A stretch of DNA of 9,255 bases, from contig CAKPXW010000067.1 in assembly GCA_934202505.1 (NCBI GenBank), positions 1-9,255 of the forward strand, written 5' to 3'. This document shows, piece by piece, positions 5,559 through 9,255 of this stretch (the stretch's first letter is position 1; every line of letters starts with the position of its first letter). The notes under the pieces were generated by a model, which ran no database searches, was not told the origin of the DNA, and saw only the letters and a list, made by a program, of their open reading frames with translations. The position numbers were made by a program, and so were the translations under genes. Source of the stretch: an uncultured Bacilli bacterium. Its GTDB lineage: Bacteria; Bacillota_I; Bacilli_A; RFN20; CAG-631.

Positions 5559-8270
5559 ATGCTTGAAATAAAAAACATTTATAAAACTTACACTTCAAAA
5601 AATGGAGTGTCACTTAGAGCTCTTGAAAATATTTCTTTAAAATTTGCAAAAACAGGAATGGTATTTATCTTAGGAAAATCAGGATCTGGTAAATCAACTT
5701 TATTGAATATGATTGGTGGCCTTGATAACTTTGATCGAGGTGAAATCTATTTTCAAGGGAAAAAATTTAGCGATTTTTCTAAAGAAGATTTTGATTATTA
5801 TCACAACAAATGTTTAGGCTTTGTTTTTCAAGACTTTTGTTTATTAAACAATTTGACTGCTTTTCAAAATGTTGAACTAGCACTTTCCTTACAAGATAAA
5901 AAAGATAACCAAGCCGTTTGCAATGCAATGGAACGCGTTGACGTTCTTGATATTAAAAATCGAAAAATTAACGAATTACCTGGTGGAATAAAACAAAGAA
6001 TAGCAATTGCAAGAGCAATAGTAAAAAAGCCACAAATTATTTTAGCAGATGAGCCTACTGGCGCACTTGATAGTGAAAATTCTATTGAAATTATGAGACT
6101 TTTAAAAGACTTATCTAAAGATCACTTAGTAATAATCGTTACACATAATCGTGATCTTGCTTATGAATATGGTGATAGAATCATTGAAATTCGTGATGGG
6201 TTTGTTTTAAAAGATATTGCAAGGAATGAAATTGTCGGTAATAAAATTGATAAAACAATAATTTATTCTTCTTCTTTGCTTTATATTCCAAAAGATAAAA
6301 AAATGACAGAAGATGATGTCAATGAAATTAATTCAATAATGTCTGAAAAAAGACAAGATTATTATTTCTTAATTGAACAAGATAAAAAAAGAGTTGCCTC
6401 TTTATATCCTAATTTAAAAGAAGTATTTATTGATGCATCATTAGGAAATCAATTCGTACCATATGAACAAAATGATATAGATTTAATTAAACAAGAAGAA
6501 AAAGAAAAATTATTTTTACCTTTTTCAAAAAGTATTTCTTTTTCATTTTCACTTTTAAAACAAAGAATTAGTAAATTGCTTCTTTCAATATTAATTACCA
6601 TTTTTATTGTTACCATTATGGGCGTTCTTACTAATTTTTCCACTTATTCTTTTTCAAAAGCAGTTGCTGCTTCATTAGAAGGTGGAGACTTCAATTATTT
6701 AGATGTCTCATCATGTTTTACATCTTCTGATCCGAACTATCGAATTCAACAAAGAGATTTAGATAAAATGGATGAATTTGGTCTTTCCTATTGCCCTCGC
6801 TATAATCAAACATTAAAAATTAGTGGAATAAATAGTTTAGATTCATTATTCCCAGAAGGAAAAATCAAAGGATTTATTGTAACTGATGACTTAAATAAAT
6901 TAGGCATTAGAAACTTATATATTAAAAATAATATTACTGATGAAGATAAAATAAATGGAATTTATATTTCTTCTATAGTTGCCAACACATATTTAAAATA
7001 CAATAATACTTTTAAACAAATAATAGATATGGTTGGTCAAACTATATTAATTTCTGGAACTAGATATCAAATATTAGGAATTTTTGATGCTAATTATGAA
7101 AAATATCAAAATTTAAATAGTAGTACCAATACTTCTTTGAAAAATGAATATGATAAGTTAGCTGATGAATTATATTTAAGATTAATTGTAAGTAATTCTT
7201 TTATGGATAATTATATCAATAATAAACCATCATTTTCTTATTCTAAAGGTGAAGTTAATTGTGTAATTCCATCATTATCAAATGCTGATCATAATATTGG
7301 AATAAATTCTATTGTTTGCAGTGTTGATGACTATGAAATTGTTAGTAGTAAATTATCAGAAATTGCTTTTTTTGATGAAAATGGAAAAAAAGAAATCTGT
7401 GATTTAAATAGTAATGAATTTTATGAAAGAATTAAAGATTTAAAAGATAATGAAATAATTATTGCCCGTGATTTATTAACTGCTTTATTAAATGAAACAA
7501 GATATAGTTCTATTACAGAAACTTCTATTAAACTTTTTAATGAATCTAATCATTTATTAAAAGTTTCAACGATAAATTCAGATGATGAAGATGATAATTA
7601 CTCAGAGACATATTATATCAGTAATGTAAAAATAAAAGGGGTCATTGTACCTATTAATACTAGAAGAGATAAAACTATCTATTTAAAAAATAGTGAATAT
7701 TTAAAATTGAGTCATAACTATTTTTGCCCTAGTAGTTTACTTGTAACTTTAGACAAAAATGACAATGCAGAAAGAGTAATTGATTTATTATATGATAATG
7801 GTTTTGTAATTACTAATGATTTTGTAAATGATATCTTAACTCTTTCATCTTCAATAAATGGATTTTCTTCTCTATTAACTATTGTTTTAATTTCTTGGAT
7901 AATGATTGGAACAATATTATTTTACTCATTTATGTCCAAATCAATCAAAGATTCTAAACGACATATTGGTATATTAAAAGCTCTTGGTGCAAAAGGTAAA
8001 GACATCTTTAAAATATTTATGATAGAAGCCATATTTATAAGTTTCATTTCCATTTCTTTAGCAATTTTAATATATTGCTTAGGAGGAAATATCTTTAATA
8101 ATATCTTATCTAATAATATGTATTCCTTCTATTTTCCTATTTTCATTATTAATCCATTAACCATTATCACTATGATTATCCCTCCTTTAATTGCTTATAG
8201 TATTGCTTTAATTATTCCTTTAAGAAAAGCAAATAGCATAAAACCTATTGATGTTATGAATCGTGAATAA
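5559..8270 (+). CDS. MacB/FtsX-type ABC transporter, fused ATPase-permease (subunit 2, degenerate signature)
   Basis: The 903-residue paralogue of the preceding gene has the same layout. ATPase motifs: Walker A GKSGSGKST (39-47), Gln91, Walker B ILADEP (161-166) with Glu165, and His196. The signature at 140-144, however, reads LPGGI instead of LSGGQ, losing the Ser that contacts the nucleotide gamma-phosphate. A linker (about 220-335) precedes membrane segment 1 (about 339-359); the outside domain spans about 360-770, and three membrane segments follow (about 772-793, 822-841, 863-888). The FtsX signature HIGILKALGAKGKDI (802-816) and the ending IKPIDVM are clear. The outside domains of the two proteins share a Y-x-I-x-GIFD-x-NYE-x-Y element (from residue 503 here, 516 in subunit 1), supporting tandem duplication. 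The degenerate signature suggests a heterodimer with one weak ATP site. The substrate is unknown. Confidence 0.88.
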   Translation: MLEIKNIYKTYTSKNGVSLRALENISLKFAKTGMVFILGKSGSGKSTLLNMIGGLDNFDRGEIYFQGKKFSDFSKEDFDYYHNKCLGFVFQDFCLLNNLTAFQNVELALSLQDKKDNQAVCNAMERVDVLDIKNRKINELPGGIKQRIAIARAIVKKPQIILADEPTGALDSENSIEIMRLLKDLSKDHLVIIVTHNRDLAYEYGDRIIEIRDGFVLKDIARNEIVGNKIDKTIIYSSSLLYIPKDKKMTEDDVNEINSIMSEKRQDYYFLIEQDKKRVASLYPNLKEVFIDASLGNQFVPYEQNDIDLIKQEEKEKLFLPFSKSISFSFSLLKQRISKLLLSILITIFIVTIMGVLTNFSTYSFSKAVAASLEGGDFNYLDVSSCFTSSDPNYRIQQRDLDKMDEFGLSYCPRYNQTLKISGINSLDSLFPEGKIKGFIVTDDLNKLGIRNLYIKNNITDEDKINGIYISSIVANTYLKYNNTFKQIIDMVGQTILISGTRYQILGIFDANYEKYQNLNSSTNTSLKNEYDKLADELYLRLIVSNSFMDNYINNKPSFSYSKGEVNCVIPSLSNADHNIGINSIVCSVDDYEIVSSKLSEIAFFDENGKKEICDLNSNEFYERIKDLKDNEIIIARDLLTALLNETRYSSITETSIKLFNESNHLLKVSTINSDDEDDNYSETYYISNVKIKGVIVPINTRRDKTIYLKNSEYLKLSHNYFCPSSLLVTLDKNDNAERVIDLLYDNGFVITNDFVNDILTLSSSINGFSSLLTIVLISWIMIGTILFYSFMSKSIKDSKRHIGILKALGAKGKDIFKIFMIEAIFISFISISLAILIYCLGGNIFNNILSNNMYSFYFPIFIINPLTIITMIIPPLIAYSIALIIPLRKANSIKPIDVMNRE

Positions 8271-8280
8271 CTAATTTACT

Positions 8281-8318
8281 CTATGCATATACTTTTCTTA
8301 GGTGAACAATATGCATAG
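8281..8318 (+). repeat. Perfect 10-base inverted repeat across the P-type ATPase start
   Basis: CTATGCATAT (8281-8290) and ATATGCATAG (8309-8318) are exact reverse complements separated by 18 bases. Alternatively, with T8280-C8281 bulged, nine core pairs extend by a further five through TTTAC (8275-8279) and GTAAA (8318-8322). In RNA the right arm contains the start codon (8311-8313) and the loop contains the Shine-Dalgarno (8300-8305). Each arm also holds the 8-base palindrome TATGCATA (8282-8289 and 8310-8317), so the site is also two identical half-operators 28 bases apart. It may be a translational switch or a protein-binding operator. No U-run follows, so it is not a typical terminator. 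Confidence 0.6.
8300..8305 (+). promoter_or_regulatory. Shine-Dalgarno of the P-type ATPase
   Basis: AGGTGA lies 5 bases before ATG 8311 and fixes this start. It falls within the 18-base loop of the inverted repeat, so ribosome access depends on whether the hairpin forms. Confidence 0.75.
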
Positions 8319-9255
8319 TAAAGATATTAATACAGTTATAGACAAATTACATTCCAGTTTAAATGGATTAAGTAATACACATCAAATAGTTAAAGAAAAC
8401 AAAGGTAAAAACATTTTAAAAAGTGAAAAGAAGAAAAGTTTTCTTTTCCTTTTTTTATTACAAATTTTAAATCCTCTTGTTTATGTATTAATAGCAGGTG
8501 TTGTTCTTTCAATTCTTTTAAAAGAGTATAGCGATGCTATTATTATAATTTTCGTTATTTTCTTAAATGCTATCTTATCTTCAATTCAAGAAATAAAAGC
8601 TGAAAAGGCTATTGAGTCATTAAAGAAAATGACGCCTGAATATTGTATAGTAGTTCGTGATGGCCTTTCTGAACAAATAAAAGTAGAAGATGTTGTTGTC
8701 GGTGATGTTGTTTTGTTAAATGAAGGATGTAAAGTTTGTGCCGATATGCGTTTAATTGAATCAAATAATTTAACTATTGATGAATCTTCATTAACTGGAG
8801 AATCTTTTCCTATTGATAAAGATGCATCTTTAGTATTAAAAGAAAATACAATTTTAGCCGAAAGAAAAAACATGGCTTATATGTCAACTATTGTAACCAA
8901 AGGTCAGGGAAAAGGTATTGTATTTGCTACAGGAATGGATACACAAATCGGTAAAATTGCTAAAATGTTAAAAAATGCCAAAAAAGAATATACCCCTATG
9001 GAGAAAAAATTAAACGAACTATCAAAAGTATTAGCTTTTGTTTCTGTCTTTTTATGTTTACTTATTTTTGTAATTGCTATGTTCCAACAACGAGATTCTC
9101 TAGAAATGTTAATCACTTCTGTCTCTTTAGCTGTAGCAATTATTCCAGAAAGTCTTTTAGCAATTGTAACAATTGTTTTATCACTTGGAATGCAAAAATT
9201 AGCAAAGGTAAATGCTGTAGTAAAAAAGATACATAGTGTTGAAACTTTAGGATGT
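8311..9255 (+). CDS. P-type (PII) cation-transporting ATPase, N-terminal part; cut by window edge
   Basis: The frame is open from ATG 8311 to the last base, giving 315 residues of a protein that is usually about 850-950. The N-terminal region resembles the cation-ATPase N domain, followed by membrane segments 1-2 (about 48-66 and 72-95) with the I-Q-E-x-x-A-E-K-A element at 92-100, typical of calcium-type pumps. The actuator domain follows, with DESSLTGES ending at Ser165; TGES (162-165) drives dephosphorylation. Membrane segments 3 and 4 are at about 238-257 and 268-292. The sequence ends in SVETLGC, just before the expected DKTGT phosphorylation site. Segment 4 reads PESLLA (279-284), where calcium pumps have PEGLPA; Glu280 matches the calcium ligand Glu309 of SERCA. 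The protein would pump a cation across the cell membrane with ATP. Ca2+ is the default guess, not proven. It follows the ABC pair by 40 bases with no terminator or convincing promoter, so it may be co-transcribed. Confidence 0.9.
   Translation, partial: MHSKDINTVIDKLHSSLNGLSNTHQIVKENKGKNILKSEKKKSFLFLFLLQILNPLVYVLIAGVVLSILLKEYSDAIIIIFVIFLNAILSSIQEIKAEKAIESLKKMTPEYCIVVRDGLSEQIKVEDVVVGDVVLLNEGCKVCADMRLIESNNLTIDESSLTGESFPIDKDASLVLKENTILAERKNMAYMSTIVTKGQGKGIVFATGMDTQIGKIAKMLKNAKKEYTPMEKKLNELSKVLAFVSVFLCLLIFVIAMFQQRDSLEMLITSVSLAVAIIPESLLAIVTIVLSLGMQKLAKVNAVVKKIHSVETLGC

Noticed and set aside
8288..8293. TATACT as a -10 element for the P-type ATPase
   Set aside because: No acceptable -35 lies 16-18 bases upstream, and transcription would start almost at the SD. 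Read-through from the ABC operon is simpler.
8275..8322. Rho-independent terminator after the second ABC gene
   Set aside because: The stem is AU-rich, no run of U follows, and it overlaps the start of the next gene.
1..9255. Mycoplasma-type genetic code (TGA as Trp)
   Set aside because: Trp codons in the recognisable genes are TGG and no gene needs an in-frame TGA to stay open.
1..9255. CRISPR arrays, tRNA or rRNA genes, insertion sequences
   Set aside because: No regularly spaced DNA repeats, no cloverleaf-like sequence, no transposase and no terminal inverted repeats were seen; nearly all of the window is coding.

Overview
The window is very AT-rich bacterial DNA with densely packed genes, strong AGGAGG-type ribosome binding sites, TAA at every visible stop codon, and the standard code: the few tryptophans are TGG and no TGA interrupts a reading frame. 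This fits a low-GC Firmicutes/Bacilli-like lineage with a small genome, such as Acholeplasma-, RF39- or Erysipelotrichia-type bacteria. It argues against Mycoplasma-type genomes that read TGA as Trp. The exact taxon cannot be fixed from the sequence alone.

Left half, minus strand (about 2715 down to 1): a consensus extended -10 promoter drives a compact unit of three genes. The first is a 434-residue protein with the EPSP synthase (AroA) fold pattern but with nearly every catalytic position replaced. Next, 10 bases downstream, is a 271-residue lipoprotein with a roughly 20-residue TNSG repeat typical of DUF4097 beta-helix proteins. Its last codons overlap the start of a TrmN6-type tRNA adenine methyltransferase, which runs off the left edge. 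No other shikimate gene is visible, so the AroA-like protein is more likely a repurposed or regulatory relative than an aromatic amino acid enzyme.

Centre (2655-2805): a short divergent control region holds two back-to-back sigma-A-type promoters on either side of one T8-A7-C-T8 tract.

Right half, plus strand (2740 onward): two tandem, paralogous MacB/FtsX-type ABC proteins (912 and 903 residues) each carry an N-terminal ATPase, a long linker, one membrane segment, a large outside domain and three C-terminal membrane segments. The first has a consensus LSGGQ signature and the second has LPGGI, so the pair probably works as an asymmetric heterodimer at the cell membrane. After a 40-base gap comes a P-type (PII) cation ATPase, cut by the right edge just before its expected DKTGT phosphorylation motif. 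Its SD lies in the loop, and its start codon in one arm, of a perfect 10-base inverted repeat.

Taken together this is an envelope and transport neighbourhood: an exported beta-repeat lipoprotein, a two-subunit MacB-like machine and an ion pump. The least ordinary items are the AroA-like pseudoenzyme, the degenerate ABC signature and the start-codon hairpin.
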